Positions 8,725 to 18,978 of a stretch of DNA of 64,000 nt are shown piece after piece. Position 1 is the stretch's first letter, and each line of letters starts with the position of its first letter. The stretch comes from an uncultured Ruminococcus sp. (GTDB lineage: Bacteria; Bacillota; Clostridia; Lachnospirales; Lachnospiraceae), in assembly GCA_900544395.1 (NCBI GenBank), contig UQVC01000012.1, positions 7,373 to 71,372 of the forward strand, read 5' to 3'. A program made the translations under genes and the position numbers. The notes beneath the pieces were generated by a model. That model made no database searches and was not told where the DNA came from. It was given only the letters and a program-made list of their open reading frames with translations.

Positions 8725-9402
8725 TCAGAGTCCTTGTCCAATGCTTATAGTCAAAAAATAGACTTTTTGTGCTCCTGCCTTTTTCAACACCTTCGCAACT
8801 CTGTGTATGGTATTTCCTGTTGTATAAATATCATCAATGATCAGCACCTTCTGTTTCGGGATCCACGTTTTCGAAACACCGAATGCTGCCTTCAGATTTT
8901 CTATTCTTGCACGATTTCCAAGCTCTTTTTGCGGTATAGTCTTCTGAATTCGGATGACTGCTTTCTTATTGACCGGAATTCCCCACCTTTTTCCCAGTTC
9001 GTCTGCAAGCAACTCTGCCTGATTATACCCCCGCGCTCTCCTCCTGGAACTGTGCAGCGGAACCGGTATGATTTCCTCGATTTCCCATCTTCTGACCTGA
9101 TCCAGAAAAGTCTCCGCCATCTCTGCGCCGAACACTTCACTATAGCATCTTCTGTTTTTATATTTAAATTTGTAAATCCCCACAGATACCGACGCCTTAT
9201 GCACCCAGAGACTTCTCCCCTGTTCGTATGCGTATGGATACTTTGTGCAGTCCCTGCAATATTCCTGTTCTTCTGCCTTTAATGGCTTCCCGCATTTCAT
9301 ACAGCGGGGCTGTCTGATGTATGTAATTTTCTTTTTGCACAACGGACAAATCCCATCCGGATAAATTTCTTCGCAAAAAGGACATACCGGTGGATACAGC
9401 AA
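8725..9402 (-). CDS. ComF-family phosphoribosyltransferase-like protein
   Basis: The N-terminus has paired zinc-type cysteines (CPFC, CPLC, then CMKC and CRDC), and the C-terminus has the PRPP-binding loop VLIIDDIYTTGNTI (about residues 182-195), the layout of ComF proteins. ComF is a cytosolic helper in DNA uptake in competent bacteria, but homologues are widespread in species not known to be competent. A conserved VPLHSSRRRARGYNQAELLA segment is also present. The best start is a TTG 2 nt after the recD2 stop codon; no clear ribosome site is seen, so translation is probably coupled to recD2. Confidence 0.9.
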   Translation of the reverse strand: MLYPPVCPFCEEIYPDGICPLCKKKITYIRQPRCMKCGKPLKAEEQEYCRDCTKYPYAYEQGRSLWVHKASVSVGIYKFKYKNRRCYSEVFGAEMAETFLDQVRRWEIEEIIPVPLHSSRRRARGYNQAELLADELGKRWGIPVNKKAVIRIQKTIPQKELGNRARIENLKAAFGVSKTWIPKQKVLIIDDIYTTGNTIHRVAKVLKKAGAQKVYFLTISIGQGL

Positions 9403-9404
9403 TT

Positions 9405-11615
9405 CTAAAATTCGCGTATACGCTCGTCTAAGCTGGTATAACGCTCCTGTTCGTTTTTGTTTCTGATCATTTCCTGAAATGTATCTTCACTCCCTACAAT
9501 TGTCAAACATTTTTTTGCTCTTGTTACAGCTGTATACAATAAATTCCGATTATACAGCAATTTCGGTCCCGGAAGCAACGGGATCACCACAGCCGGATAT
9601 TCACTTCCCTGAGATTTATGTACCGTGATCGCATATGCCAGTTCCAGTTCATCTAATAATTCAAACGGATATTCTACCTGTTTTTTTTCATCGTATTCTA
9701 CAGTCAGCGTCTCTTTATACTCGCTGATTTCTCTGATGATTCCCATATCGCCGTTAAAGACGCCCATTCCCTTATCTACGGTAAGACCATACCTGGTACA
9801 AATTTCCCATTCCAGCTGATAATTGTTCTTAATCTGCATCACCTTATCCCCTGTCCTGAAAATTCTTCCATTGATCTCTTTCTCTTCCTTTTTGGTATCC
9901 GGCGGATTCAGATATCTCTGTAATATCACATTCAGCCGCTCTACTCCCAGCAATCCCTTTCTGGTAGGAGTCATGACCTGGATATCAAATGGAGCGGCAT
10001 CTACATATTTGGGCAGTTTTTTCTGGATCAGAGTGATCACCACCCCAATGATCACATTTGCCTCCTGACGTTTCAGGAAAAAGAAATCCCGGCTTTTATT
10101 ATTCAGGACAACCCGTTCTCCTGCATTGATCCGATGGGCATTCGTTACAATATCGCTTTCCCCCGCCTGCCGGAAGATCTTCGTCAACGTTACGACGTGA
10201 AACCGCTGGGATGCGATCAGATCTTTTAATACACTTCCAGGTCCCACCGAAGGAAGCTGATTCACATCCCCCACAAGAATCAGTCTGGTCCCCGGCACAA
10301 CAGCCGTCAAAAGTGCATGCATCAGTGTCAGATCCACCATGGACATCTCATCAATGATCAGAACATCTGTCTCCAGTGGATTATCTCTGTTTCGCAAAAA
10401 GCCGTTGACACTTCCCTCATCTTCTGGATTGCCGCTCACCTCCAGCAACCGGTGGATCGTCTGAGCCTCGTACCCTGTTGCTTCTGTCATCCTCTTCGCT
10501 GCCCTTCCTGTAGGCGCTGCCAGCAGAATGCTCATTCCCTCACTTTCGAAAAACTGGATCATGGTATTGATCGTTGTGGTCTTCCCTGTACCAGGACCTC
10601 CGGTTAAAATCAAAAGCCCGTGTTTGATCGATTCGATCACAGCCTCATGCTGCATCACGTCCAGCGAAATTTGTTCTTTTTCCTCCACGGTACGCAGCCG
10701 TCTTTCCATCAGATCCTGAGGCATCTCACAGTCAATATCCAGATCGTGGCACATGCGCGCTGTGTTTAGTTCCATATAATAAAATCTGGAGGGATACACT
10801 CTGATTTCTCCTTCAACCTCCTTCATCACGGTTTTTCGTTCCATACAAAGATCCATAATATATTTTTCAATCCCATCCAGAGGAACTCCAAGCAGCTTTA
10901 CCGCTCTTGCCTGAAGCACTTCTTTTGGAAGATAGATATGCCCTTCGGACATGGCCTGCTGCAATACATAGAAAATCCCGCTTTGAATCCGAAAATCCGA
11001 ATCTGTATGGATCCCGATCCTCGCCGCGATCTCGTCCGCAGTTTTAAAGCCGATTCCCTCGATATCATCTGCCAGTTTGTAGGGATTCTCCTCCAGGATT
11101 TCATATACCTTATTTCCATATTTCTGATAGATTTTTGCAGACAGCGCCGTGGTGATCCCATATTTCTGCAGATAGATCATCACCTTACGCATCCCTTTTT
11201 TCTCTTCCACCTGTATCGCGATCTCACGTGCTTTTCTCTCACTAATCCCATTGATCTCTGCCAAACGCTCCGGCTCTTCTTCTATGATCCGAAAAGTATC
11301 TTTCTTAAATTTTCTTACGATCCGCCCGGCCAATGCAGCGCCTACCCCTTTGATCGCCCCCGATCCAAGATAACGCTCGATTGAAATCAGATCTTCCGGT
11401 TCTTTCACCGCGTAAGAACCGACTTTCAACTGTGTCCCATATACTGCATGATTGACATACTCCCCCGCAACTTCCAGATGTTCCCCTTCACTGATAAAAT
11501 TAAATGTTCCGACACAGGTAATCTCGCCATCCTCATTTTCCAGCTGAAACACTGTGTATCCGTTCTCTTCATTGCGAAACACTATGTGCTCCACATATCC
11601 TGTCACATTTTCCAC
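9405..11615 (-). CDS. recD2: RecD2-type ATP-dependent 5'-3' DNA helicase
   Basis: The 736-residue SF1B helicase has an N-terminal OB-like domain and helix-hairpin-helix repeats (around 80-200, for example IEGIGFKTADEIAARIG). The motor follows with Walker A GGPGTGKT (339-346), motif Ia AAPTGRAAKRM (366-376), Walker B IDEMSMVD (421-428) and the C-terminal AITVHKSQGSEYP motif. RecD2 acts without RecBC in Gram-positive bacteria, in replication-fork and repair work. No RecB or RecC is nearby. It ends 2 nt before comF. The 149-nt gap before it, after mreB, holds no gene. Confidence 0.95.
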   Translation of the reverse strand: MENVTGYVEHIVFRNEENGYTVFQLENEDGEITCVGTFNFISEGEHLEVAGEYVNHAVYGTQLKVGSYAVKEPEDLISIERYLGSGAIKGVGAALAGRIVRKFKKDTFRIIEEEPERLAEINGISERKAREIAIQVEEKKGMRKVMIYLQKYGITTALSAKIYQKYGNKVYEILEENPYKLADDIEGIGFKTADEIAARIGIHTDSDFRIQSGIFYVLQQAMSEGHIYLPKEVLQARAVKLLGVPLDGIEKYIMDLCMERKTVMKEVEGEIRVYPSRFYYMELNTARMCHDLDIDCEMPQDLMERRLRTVEEKEQISLDVMQHEAVIESIKHGLLILTGGPGTGKTTTINTMIQFFESEGMSILLAAPTGRAAKRMTEATGYEAQTIHRLLEVSGNPEDEGSVNGFLRNRDNPLETDVLIIDEMSMVDLTLMHALLTAVVPGTRLILVGDVNQLPSVGPGSVLKDLIASQRFHVVTLTKIFRQAGESDIVTNAHRINAGERVVLNNKSRDFFFLKRQEANVIIGVVITLIQKKLPKYVDAAPFDIQVMTPTRKGLLGVERLNVILQRYLNPPDTKKEEKEINGRIFRTGDKVMQIKNNYQLEWEICTRYGLTVDKGMGVFNGDMGIIREISEYKETLTVEYDEKKQVEYPFELLDELELAYAITVHKSQGSEYPAVVIPLLPGPKLLYNRNLLYTAVTRAKKCLTIVGSEDTFQEMIRNKNEQERYTSLDERIREF

Positions 11616-11764
11616 CTTTTCCTCCTGCTGATCTTACAGTTTCTCTGATTGTATACATGTATAACTGTATTTTATATTTCATTCTATATAACAGAAGACA
11701 GACTTCTCTGGTAAACAGAATTCAAATCCTGTTTCCAAAGCAGCCTGTCCCTTTGAATTTTCAA

Positions 11765-12754
11765 TCAAAAATCCTTTCTGCCACTCATAAATTCCACAAA
11801 CTGTCCTGTCCCGATTGCAACTGCTTTCATGGGGTCTTCCGCTGTCATCGTATTGATCCCTGTCTTTTCTTCGATCAGTTCTTCCAATCCGCGCAGCATT
11901 GCCCCGCCTCCTGTCAGGACAATTCCTCTGTCCAGAATATCTGCGGAAAGTTCCGGCGGTGTCTGCTCCAAAACAGATACCACTTCCTCCACAATCTGAC
12001 CTGCCACCTCCTGAAGCGCCTCTTCTGCCTCGGAAGATGTCACTGTCACAGTTTTGGGAAGTCCGGTGATCAAATTCCTTCCTCTGACTTCCATGACTTC
12101 TTCCTCTACCAGAGGATACACTGTTCCGATCTTTATTTTAATATCCTCTGCTGTCCGCTCTCCGATCAGCAGATTATGCTTCTTTCGCATATATCTTACG
12201 ATCGCATCATCAAAATCATCACCGGCCACTTTCACAGAAGAGTGTACCACAGCTCCTCCCAGTGAGATCACAGCAATATCCGATGTACCGCCTCCCACGT
12301 CTACGATCATATTTCCGCAGGGTCTTGCAATATCAATCCCTGCCCCAATGGCTGCTGCCACAGGTTCTTCAATCAGATGAACTTCTCTGGCGCCAGCTGC
12401 GAATGCAGCTTCCTCCACTGCTTTTTTCTCCACTTCGGTAACACCGCTTGGCACGCAAACGCTGATCCTCGGTTTTTTGAAGGTGCGCTTTCCAACTGCT
12501 TTTCGCACAAAGTATTGTATCATTTTCTCTGTCACTGTATAATCTGAGATCACACCCTGCTTTAATGGGCGCACAGCTACAATATTCCCCGGTGTCCGCC
12601 CCAGCATCAGACGTGCTTCCTCCCCGATGGCTTTGATCACATTCGTGTCTCTGTCAAATGCCACCACTGACGGTTCTTTCAGCACAACACCTTTCCCTTT
12701 TACGTACACCAGAACACTTGCGGTTCCCAGATCTATCCCGATATCTACAGCCAT
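11765..12754 (-). CDS. mreB: MreB/Mbl-family rod-shape actin homologue
   Basis: The protein starts MAVDIGIDLGTASVLVYVKG, the phosphate-1 loop of the actin/Hsp70 fold. It continues with IVAVRPLKQGVISDY, VPSGVTEVEKKAV, EEPVAAAIGAG, MIVDVGGGTSDIAV and GIVLTGGGAMLRGLEEL. MreB polymerises under the membrane and positions wall elongation enzymes. I chose the ATG at 12754 because GGAGGAG is 5 nt upstream; the longer frame (12805) adds 17 unsupported residues. It stands alone: mreC and mreD are not in the window, so it may be a second MreB/Mbl paralogue. Confidence 0.93.
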   Translation of the reverse strand: MAVDIGIDLGTASVLVYVKGKGVVLKEPSVVAFDRDTNVIKAIGEEARLMLGRTPGNIVAVRPLKQGVISDYTVTEKMIQYFVRKAVGKRTFKKPRISVCVPSGVTEVEKKAVEEAAFAAGAREVHLIEEPVAAAIGAGIDIARPCGNMIVDVGGGTSDIAVISLGGAVVHSSVKVAGDDFDDAIVRYMRKKHNLLIGERTAEDIKIKIGTVYPLVEEEVMEVRGRNLITGLPKTVTVTSSEAEEALQEVAGQIVEEVVSVLEQTPPELSADILDRGIVLTGGGAMLRGLEELIEEKTGINTMTAEDPMKAVAIGTGQFVEFMSGRKDF

Positions 12755-12904
12755 TTTTTCTCCTCCAGCCTTATTGATTCTATTTCCCCTCTTTTGCATT
12801 GTCACAGTTCACTGCTGGTGCCCTGTTTTCTCTTTCGGCCTCAGATACTCGCATAAATAAGTATAATAAACTTTTTTTGAATTGAAAACCCTTTTTCTGT
12901 ATTT

Positions 12905-15751
12905 TTACTTTTTCTTAAGGATTGATGCAATGTATTTTCCAGTATAAGAATTTGGATTTTGTGCGATTTCTTCCGGTGTACCCGCTGCTACAACTGTTCC
13001 GCCCTTATCTCCGCCTTCCGGACCAATATCAATGATGTAATCTGCAGTCTTGATCACATCCAGATTGTGCTCGATCACGATCACCGTATTTCCATCTCCG
13101 GACAGTCTTCTTAAAATCTCTGTGAGCTTGTGCACATCTGCAAAATGCAGTCCCGTAGTCGGCTCATCCAGAATATAAACTGTCTTTCCGGTACTTCTCT
13201 TGCTCAGTTCGGTTGCCAGTTTGATCCTCTGTGCTTCTCCTCCGGATAATGTCGTAGACGGCTGTCCCAGTCGAATATAGGACAGTCCCACATCATTGAG
13301 CGTCTCCATCTTTCTTCGAATACTCGGAACATGTTCAAAAAAGGTGAGAGCTTCTTCTACTGTCATATTTAAAACATCATAAATGGTCTTCCCTTTATAT
13401 TTCACTTCCAGAGTTTCTCTGTTATAACGTTTTCCTCCACATACTTCACATGGCACATAGACATCTGGCAGGAAATGCATCTCAATCTTAATGATTCCAT
13501 CTCCGCTGCAGGCTTCACATCGTCCGCCCTTTACATTGAAACTAAACCGCCCCTTTTTATATCCTCTTGCTTTTGCATCCGGTGTCGCTGCGAACAGATC
13601 CCGGATCAGATCAAATACCCCTGTATAGGTTGCCGGATTCGATCTCGGAGTTCTTCCAATTGGCGACTGATCAATATCGATCACCTTATCTACCTGATCC
13701 AGACCTTCGATCCTTGTATGTTTTCCCGGAATGGTCCTTGCATGATTCAACTTCTTTGCCAGCGTCTTATATAAAATCTCATTGACCAAAGAACTCTTTC
13801 CAGAACCAGACACTCCTGTTACACAGGTCATGATTCCAAGTGGAAATTTCACATCGATATTTTTCAGGTTATTTTCTTTTGCTCCAACTACTTTTAAGTA
13901 TCCGGTTGGTTTTTCCCTTTTTTCAGGAACCGGAATCTTCATCCGCCCGCTCAGATACGCTCCTGTCACTGAATTTTCATTTGCCATCAGCTCCTCGGCC
14001 GTTCCCACTGCCACTACCTGACCGCCATGCTCGCCTGCCCCGGGACCGATGTCTACAATACAGTCAGCTGCCAGCATCGTATCTTCGTCGTGCTCTACCA
14101 CGATCAGCGAATTGCCCAGATCTCGAAGGTGCTTTAATGTTGCCAGCAGTTTATCATTGTCTCGCTGGTGAAGACCGATACTTGGTTCATCCAGAATGTA
14201 GGCAACTCCCACCAGACCGGAACCAATCTGTGTGGCCAGACGAATCCGCTGTGCTTCTCCGCCGGACAGCGTGCCTGTTGCTCTGGCCAATGTCAGATAA
14301 TCCAGACCTACATCCAATAAAAACTGGATCCTTGCCTTGATCTCTTTTAAGATCTGTTCTCCAATCAGCTGCTGAGTCTCCGTCAATGTCAGCCCCTGTA
14401 AAAACTGCTTCAGCTTATCGATGGAAACCGCTGTCAGTTCTGCAATGTTTTTGCCTCCTACTGTGACTGCAAGAGAACTCTTTTTCAATCTCTGTCCGTT
14501 ACATTCTGAACAAGGGGTGATCCGCATGAACGTCTCATATTCTGCTTTCATTGTCTCAGAGCCTGTCTCCCGATAACGACGCTCTACATTTTTGATCAGC
14601 CCTTCAAACGCCACATCGTAAACACCTTCTCCCCGTTGTCCTTTGTAATGTACTTTTACTGTTTTTCCATTTGTCCCATAGATCAGAAGATCATGGATTT
14701 CTTTCGGATACTCCTGAAATGGAGTCTCCAAATCAAACTGATACTCCTCACACAACGCATCCAGAATCGCTCTTGTAAAACTAGATTTTTCTGTACAGGA
14801 CTGCCATCCCATCACTGCGATCGCTCCCTGCTGGATGCTCAGCGACGGATCCGGTATCATCAGATCCTCATCAAACTCCATCTTGTATCCAAGTCCAAAA
14901 CAGGTCGGGCAGGCTCCAAACGGATTATTGAACGAAAAACTTCTCGGCTCAATTTCTTCGATGCTGATTCCGCAGTCCGGACAGGAAAAACTCTGACTGA
15001 AATTCATGGGTTCTCCTCCGATAATATCCACGATCAAAAGTCCTTCCGCCAATGCAAGCACACTCTCTACGGAATCTGTCATTCGCTTTTCGATGCCCGG
15101 TTTTACCACCAGACGATCCACGATGATCTCGATATTGTGCTTGATATTTTTGTCCAGCGCAATCTCTTCTGACAACTCATACAGATTTCCATCCACACGA
15201 ACACGCACATATCCCGATTTCTTCGCCTGCTCAAACAATTTGGCATGCGTTCCTTTCCGGCCTCTGACAACCGGGGCAAGCAACTGTATTTTACTTCCCT
15301 CTGGAAGTCCCATGATCTGATCTACCATCTGGTCTACCGTCTGCTTTTTGATCTCCTTTCCACATTTCGGACAATGTGGAATCCCAATCCTCGCATACAA
15401 CAAACGAAAATAATCATAAATCTCTGTCACCGTTCCAACGGTAGAACGGGGATTGTGATTGGTTGATTTTTGGTCAATGGAAATCGCCGGTGACAATCCT
15501 TCAATGCTTTCAACATCCGGCTTTTCCATCTGTCCAAGAAACTGTCTGGCATAAGATGACAGTGATTCCATATATCTTCTCTGTCCTTCTGCATAGATCG
15601 TATCAAATGCCAGTGAAGATTTTCCAGATCCACTCAGTCCAGTCAGTACAACCAGTTCATTTCGCGGAATGTCCACATCTATATTTTTCAAATTGTTTTC
15701 ATTTGCGCCTCGTATCTTAATATACTGTCTGGCGTCCATCTTTTTTCCCAT
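12905..15751 (-). CDS. uvrA: UvrA, excinuclease ABC subunit A
   Basis: UvrA is the damage-sensing ATPase that loads UvrB during nucleotide excision repair. The 948-residue length is standard. It has two ABC modules (first Walker A GLSGSGKSS, second GVSGSGKSS), two LSGGEAQRI signatures, and zinc-finger cysteines CPKCG, CPDCG and CEACSGDG...CEVCGG. It starts 30 nt after the uvrB stop, the usual uvrB-uvrA order. AAGGGA lies upstream of the first ATG; Met5 is an alternative. Confidence 0.98.
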   Translation of the reverse strand: MGKKMDARQYIKIRGANENNLKNIDVDIPRNELVVLTGLSGSGKSSLAFDTIYAEGQRRYMESLSSYARQFLGQMEKPDVESIEGLSPAISIDQKSTNHNPRSTVGTVTEIYDYFRLLYARIGIPHCPKCGKEIKKQTVDQMVDQIMGLPEGSKIQLLAPVVRGRKGTHAKLFEQAKKSGYVRVRVDGNLYELSEEIALDKNIKHNIEIIVDRLVVKPGIEKRMTDSVESVLALAEGLLIVDIIGGEPMNFSQSFSCPDCGISIEEIEPRSFSFNNPFGACPTCFGLGYKMEFDEDLMIPDPSLSIQQGAIAVMGWQSCTEKSSFTRAILDALCEEYQFDLETPFQEYPKEIHDLLIYGTNGKTVKVHYKGQRGEGVYDVAFEGLIKNVERRYRETGSETMKAEYETFMRITPCSECNGQRLKKSSLAVTVGGKNIAELTAVSIDKLKQFLQGLTLTETQQLIGEQILKEIKARIQFLLDVGLDYLTLARATGTLSGGEAQRIRLATQIGSGLVGVAYILDEPSIGLHQRDNDKLLATLKHLRDLGNSLIVVEHDEDTMLAADCIVDIGPGAGEHGGQVVAVGTAEELMANENSVTGAYLSGRMKIPVPEKREKPTGYLKVVGAKENNLKNIDVKFPLGIMTCVTGVSGSGKSSLVNEILYKTLAKKLNHARTIPGKHTRIEGLDQVDKVIDIDQSPIGRTPRSNPATYTGVFDLIRDLFAATPDAKARGYKKGRFSFNVKGGRCEACSGDGIIKIEMHFLPDVYVPCEVCGGKRYNRETLEVKYKGKTIYDVLNMTVEEALTFFEHVPSIRRKMETLNDVGLSYIRLGQPSTTLSGGEAQRIKLATELSKRSTGKTVYILDEPTTGLHFADVHKLTEILRRLSGDGNTVIVIEHNLDVIKTADYIIDIGPEGGDKGGTVVAAGTPEEIAQNPNSYTGKYIASILKKK

Positions 15752-15781
15752 GTAACTATCCCTTCCTATTATATATCAACC

Positions 15782-17767
15782 TCAATCAATCTCATGCAAA
15801 ACCTGTTTCAACTCGATCAATTTATCTCTTAATTCTGCTGCTGATTCGAAATCCAGTTCTGCTGCTGCTTTTTTCATTCGTTTTGTCACATCTGCGATTA
15901 GTTTTTCCAGTTCCTTTTTACTCATAGATTCCGGATCTTTCTCCAGTTTCAGTTCTTCTGCAGCTACTTTCTTGGAAATCCGGATCTGGTCGCGCACTGC
16001 TTTCTGGATCGTCTTCGGCGTTATACCATGTTCTTCATTATATGCCATCTGGATCTTACGGCGCCGTTCTGTCTCATCAATAGCCAGACGCATAGAATCC
16101 GTCACTTTGTCTGCATACATGATCACATGCCCTTCGGCATTTCGCGCGGCGCGTCCGATTGTCTGGATCAGAGATGTCTCTGAACGAAGGAAACCTTCTT
16201 TATCCGCATCCAAAATTGCCACCAATGTGATCTCCGGAATATCCAAACCTTCTCTTAGCAGGTTGATTCCTACAAGTACATCAAAAACATCTAGACGCAT
16301 ATCACGAATGATCTCCGTTCGTTCCAATGTATCAATATCGGAATGTAGATATTTTACGCGGATTCCGATTTCCCTCATATAGTCTGTCAGATCTTCTGCC
16401 ATACGTTTTGTCAATGTTGTCACCAACACTTTATTTTTCTTGGAAATCTCCGTCTTGATTTTTCCGATCAGATCATCAATCTGTCCCTCTACAGGACGCA
16501 CTTCTACTTCCGGATCCAAAAGTCCCGTCGGACGGATCACCTGCTCTGCTCTCAGCAATTCATGCTCTTCCTCATACACTCCAGGCGTTGCAGATACAAA
16601 CAGAACCTGATTGATCTTACTTTCAAATTCTTCAAAATTCAAGGGACGGTTATCCTTTGCAGACGGCAGTCGAAATCCATAATCCACCAAGGTAGACTTT
16701 CTCGACTGATCCCCGGAATACATACCTCCGATTTGTGGGACTGTCTTGTGAGATTCATCGATCATCATAATGAAATCATCCGGAAAATAATCAATCAGAG
16801 TGTATGGCGCCTGTCCCGGTTCCAATCCTGCCAGATGACGGGAATAGTTTTCAATCCCGGAACAAAATCCGGTTTCTTTCATCATCTCAATGTCAAAATT
16901 CGTCCGCTCAGCAATCCTCTGTGCCTCCAAAAGCTTGTCCTGTTTCTTAAACTCTCTGACACGTTCTTCTAATTCTTCCTCAATCGCCTTCACTGCACGA
17001 TTGATATTTTCTTTATCCACAACATAGTGAGATGCCGGGAAAATTGCTACATGCTTCAATTCATCCCTGATTTCACCAGTTAAAATGTCTACTTCTGTGA
17101 TTCTGTCCACTTCATCGCCAAAAAATTCAATTCGAACCGCAACATCTGACTCATATGCAGGAATCACCTCCAGCACGTCCCCTCGAACCCGGAACGTTCC
17201 TCTGTGAAAGTCCATATCATTTCTGTTATATTGGATCTCAATCAACTTTGCAACCACTTCATCCCGGTCTTTGATCATTCCCGGCCTCAAAGAAATCACC
17301 ATATTCTGGTAATCTACAGGACTTCCCAGCCCATAAATACAGGAAACACTCGCTACAATGATCACGTCGCGCCTCTCTGCCAGCGCCATTGTCGCGGATA
17401 AACGCAGCTTGTCAATTTCATCATTGATTGCGGAATCTTTCGCAATGTAAGTGTCCGAAGAAGGGACGTAAGCTTCAGGCTGATAGTAATCGTAGTAGCT
17501 CACAAAATATTCCACTGCATTATTGGGAAAGAATTCTTTGAATTCTCCATATAACTGAGCCGCCAGAGTCTTGTTGTGCGCGATGATCAATGTTGGTTTA
17601 TTTAATTGTGCGATGACATTCGCCATCGTAAACGTCTTGCCCGAACCGGTAACGCCAAGAAGTGTCTGGCACTGGTTGCCTTCTTGGAAGCCCTTTACAA
17701 GCTGGTCAATGGCTTGTGGCTGATCACCGGTTGGTGCGTATTCTGATACTAATTCAAAATGATCCAT
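15782..17767 (-). CDS. uvrB: UvrB, excinuclease ABC subunit B
   Basis: UvrB is the helicase-like damage verifier handed over by UvrA and cut by UvrC. The 661-residue protein is full length: Walker A GVTGSGKT (38-45), beta-hairpin YYDYYQPEAYVPSSDTYI (about 91-108), the DEXH-type IDESHKTVPQ, QTIGRAARN, and a C-terminal UVR motif. The start has AGGAG 7 nt upstream. Its first 272 bases recur in a diverged form 3.46 kb away (20954-21225). It now lies only 31 nt behind an island gene, with no sigma-A promoter apparent in that gap. Its normal promoter was probably separated from it, so it may depend on transcription through the island. Confidence 0.98.
   Translation of the reverse strand: MDHFELVSEYAPTGDQPQAIDQLVKGFQEGNQCQTLLGVTGSGKTFTMANVIAQLNKPTLIIAHNKTLAAQLYGEFKEFFPNNAVEYFVSYYDYYQPEAYVPSSDTYIAKDSAINDEIDKLRLSATMALAERRDVIIVASVSCIYGLGSPVDYQNMVISLRPGMIKDRDEVVAKLIEIQYNRNDMDFHRGTFRVRGDVLEVIPAYESDVAVRIEFFGDEVDRITEVDILTGEIRDELKHVAIFPASHYVVDKENINRAVKAIEEELEERVREFKKQDKLLEAQRIAERTNFDIEMMKETGFCSGIENYSRHLAGLEPGQAPYTLIDYFPDDFIMMIDESHKTVPQIGGMYSGDQSRKSTLVDYGFRLPSAKDNRPLNFEEFESKINQVLFVSATPGVYEEEHELLRAEQVIRPTGLLDPEVEVRPVEGQIDDLIGKIKTEISKKNKVLVTTLTKRMAEDLTDYMREIGIRVKYLHSDIDTLERTEIIRDMRLDVFDVLVGINLLREGLDIPEITLVAILDADKEGFLRSETSLIQTIGRAARNAEGHVIMYADKVTDSMRLAIDETERRRKIQMAYNEEHGITPKTIQKAVRDQIRISKKVAAEELKLEKDPESMSKKELEKLIADVTKRMKKAAAELDFESAAELRDKLIELKQVLHEID
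17496..17767 (-). repeat. Direct repeat copy 1: 5' end of intact uvrB
   Basis: These 272 bases match 20954-21225 in the same orientation with no gaps and about 30 mismatches by my count (about 89% identity). Many differences are silent, others change residues (for example His3 to Tyr). Homology stops abruptly at the sequence TAGCTCAC on the inner side of each copy. Confidence 0.9.
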
Positions 17768-17798
17768 ATAGTTCTCCTCTGTTTAAATCATCCCTCAT

Positions 17799-18854
17799 TT
17801 ATTCCAAATTCTTATCTTCTAATAATGTTTGTAGTTCCTCTTTACTAGGAAGTACTGTCTCATATTTACTCGCAAATATCTGATTATTGTCCTTAGGCAA
17901 TGTCATTTCTACAATAGCATCCTTCTTATCTTTGCAAATTATAATGCCTATTGTTGAATTTTCATCGTCCAATTTAACTTTTCGATCATAATAATTGACA
18001 TACATCTGCATCTGTCCTATATCTTGATGCTTTAACTGACCGATTTTCAAATCAAACAATACAAAACAACGCAGCAAACGATTATAAAACACCAAATCAA
18101 CTCTAAAATGCTCTTCTTCAAATGTAAATCTAACCTGCCTACCTACAAATGCAAATCCTCTCCCTAATTCTAATAGGAACTTCTGCAAATTATCTATAAT
18201 TCGATTTTCCAATTCCGTTTCAGAATAAGTAACCATTTCTGGAAGTCCTGTAAACTCTAAAATATACGGATCTTTGAATATATCTTCTGGCTTTTCAAGC
18301 ATTTGTCCTTCTGTTGCAAGACGCATTACTTCTTCTTTATTTCTGCTTAACGCAAGTCGTTCATAGAGCGAACTTCCATACTGTCGAGCCAATTCATCTT
18401 TACTCCACCCATTTCTATATGCTTCTATCTCATAAAAATGGCGTTCTTCAATATTGTTTATTCGCATAAGAATAAGATAATGAGACCAACTCAGATAAAA
18501 TTTTCTCCCTTCCTGTGTAACTGGAAGTTTTTCAGATTGGGGAAACGGCGTTTCCCCAATTGAATCCTTGGAATAAACCAGATAAAATTTACGCATAAGT
18601 TTTAAATTATCGTATGAATATCCTCTTCCAAATTTCTGTGTCAGTCTCTGAGACAATTCTTTTAAAATGTACTTTCCATATGTCGCACGTTCTTTTCCAC
18701 CTTGTTCTTCTTCGACAATCATCCTTCCTGCTTCATAATAGGAATATACCATTGTCATATTCACTGCTGCCGCCAAATTTTTCTTTGCATTTTGGAATAA
18801 CTCTATTACTTTATTATAAAAATTTTCATTTTGAATATTATCCATATAATACAA
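17799..18854 (-). CDS. DUF1016 / YhcG-type PDDEXK nuclease-domain protein
   Basis: The N-terminal DUF1016 half (about residues 10-170) includes YSYYEAGRMIVEEEQGG, RGYSYDNLKLMRKFY and SWSHYLILMRI. The C-terminal half is a PD-(D/E)XK nuclease fold, with the catalytic pattern at Asp253 (RVDLVFYN) and Asp268-x-Lys270 (FDLKIG), followed by a conserved HQDIGQMQMYVNYYD helix. The family is frequent in defence islands and beside restriction genes, but its biochemical role is poorly known. It is the island gene nearest uvrB. Met4 is an alternative start. Confidence 0.88.
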   Translation of the reverse strand: MYYMDNIQNENFYNKVIELFQNAKKNLAAAVNMTMVYSYYEAGRMIVEEEQGGKERATYGKYILKELSQRLTQKFGRGYSYDNLKLMRKFYLVYSKDSIGETPFPQSEKLPVTQEGRKFYLSWSHYLILMRINNIEERHFYEIEAYRNGWSKDELARQYGSSLYERLALSRNKEEVMRLATEGQMLEKPEDIFKDPYILEFTGLPEMVTYSETELENRIIDNLQKFLLELGRGFAFVGRQVRFTFEEEHFRVDLVFYNRLLRCFVLFDLKIGQLKHQDIGQMQMYVNYYDRKVKLDDENSTIGIIICKDKKDAIVEMTLPKDNNQIFASKYETVLPSKEELQTLLEDKNLE

Positions 18855-18978
18855 CCTTTCATATTTCTGACTTTATATAGTAACTGTTCATAATTTTAGC
18901 ATTCGTTTTGTTTAGTTGTAGCAACTTAGCTTTTCTCTCATTACATATTTCATTTAGTTTTTCAAATTTAATTGTCTT

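Noticed and set aside
12755..12805. Longer MreB start (17 extra residues)
   Set aside because: The extension covers the GGAGGAG ribosome site and does not match the MreB N-terminus.
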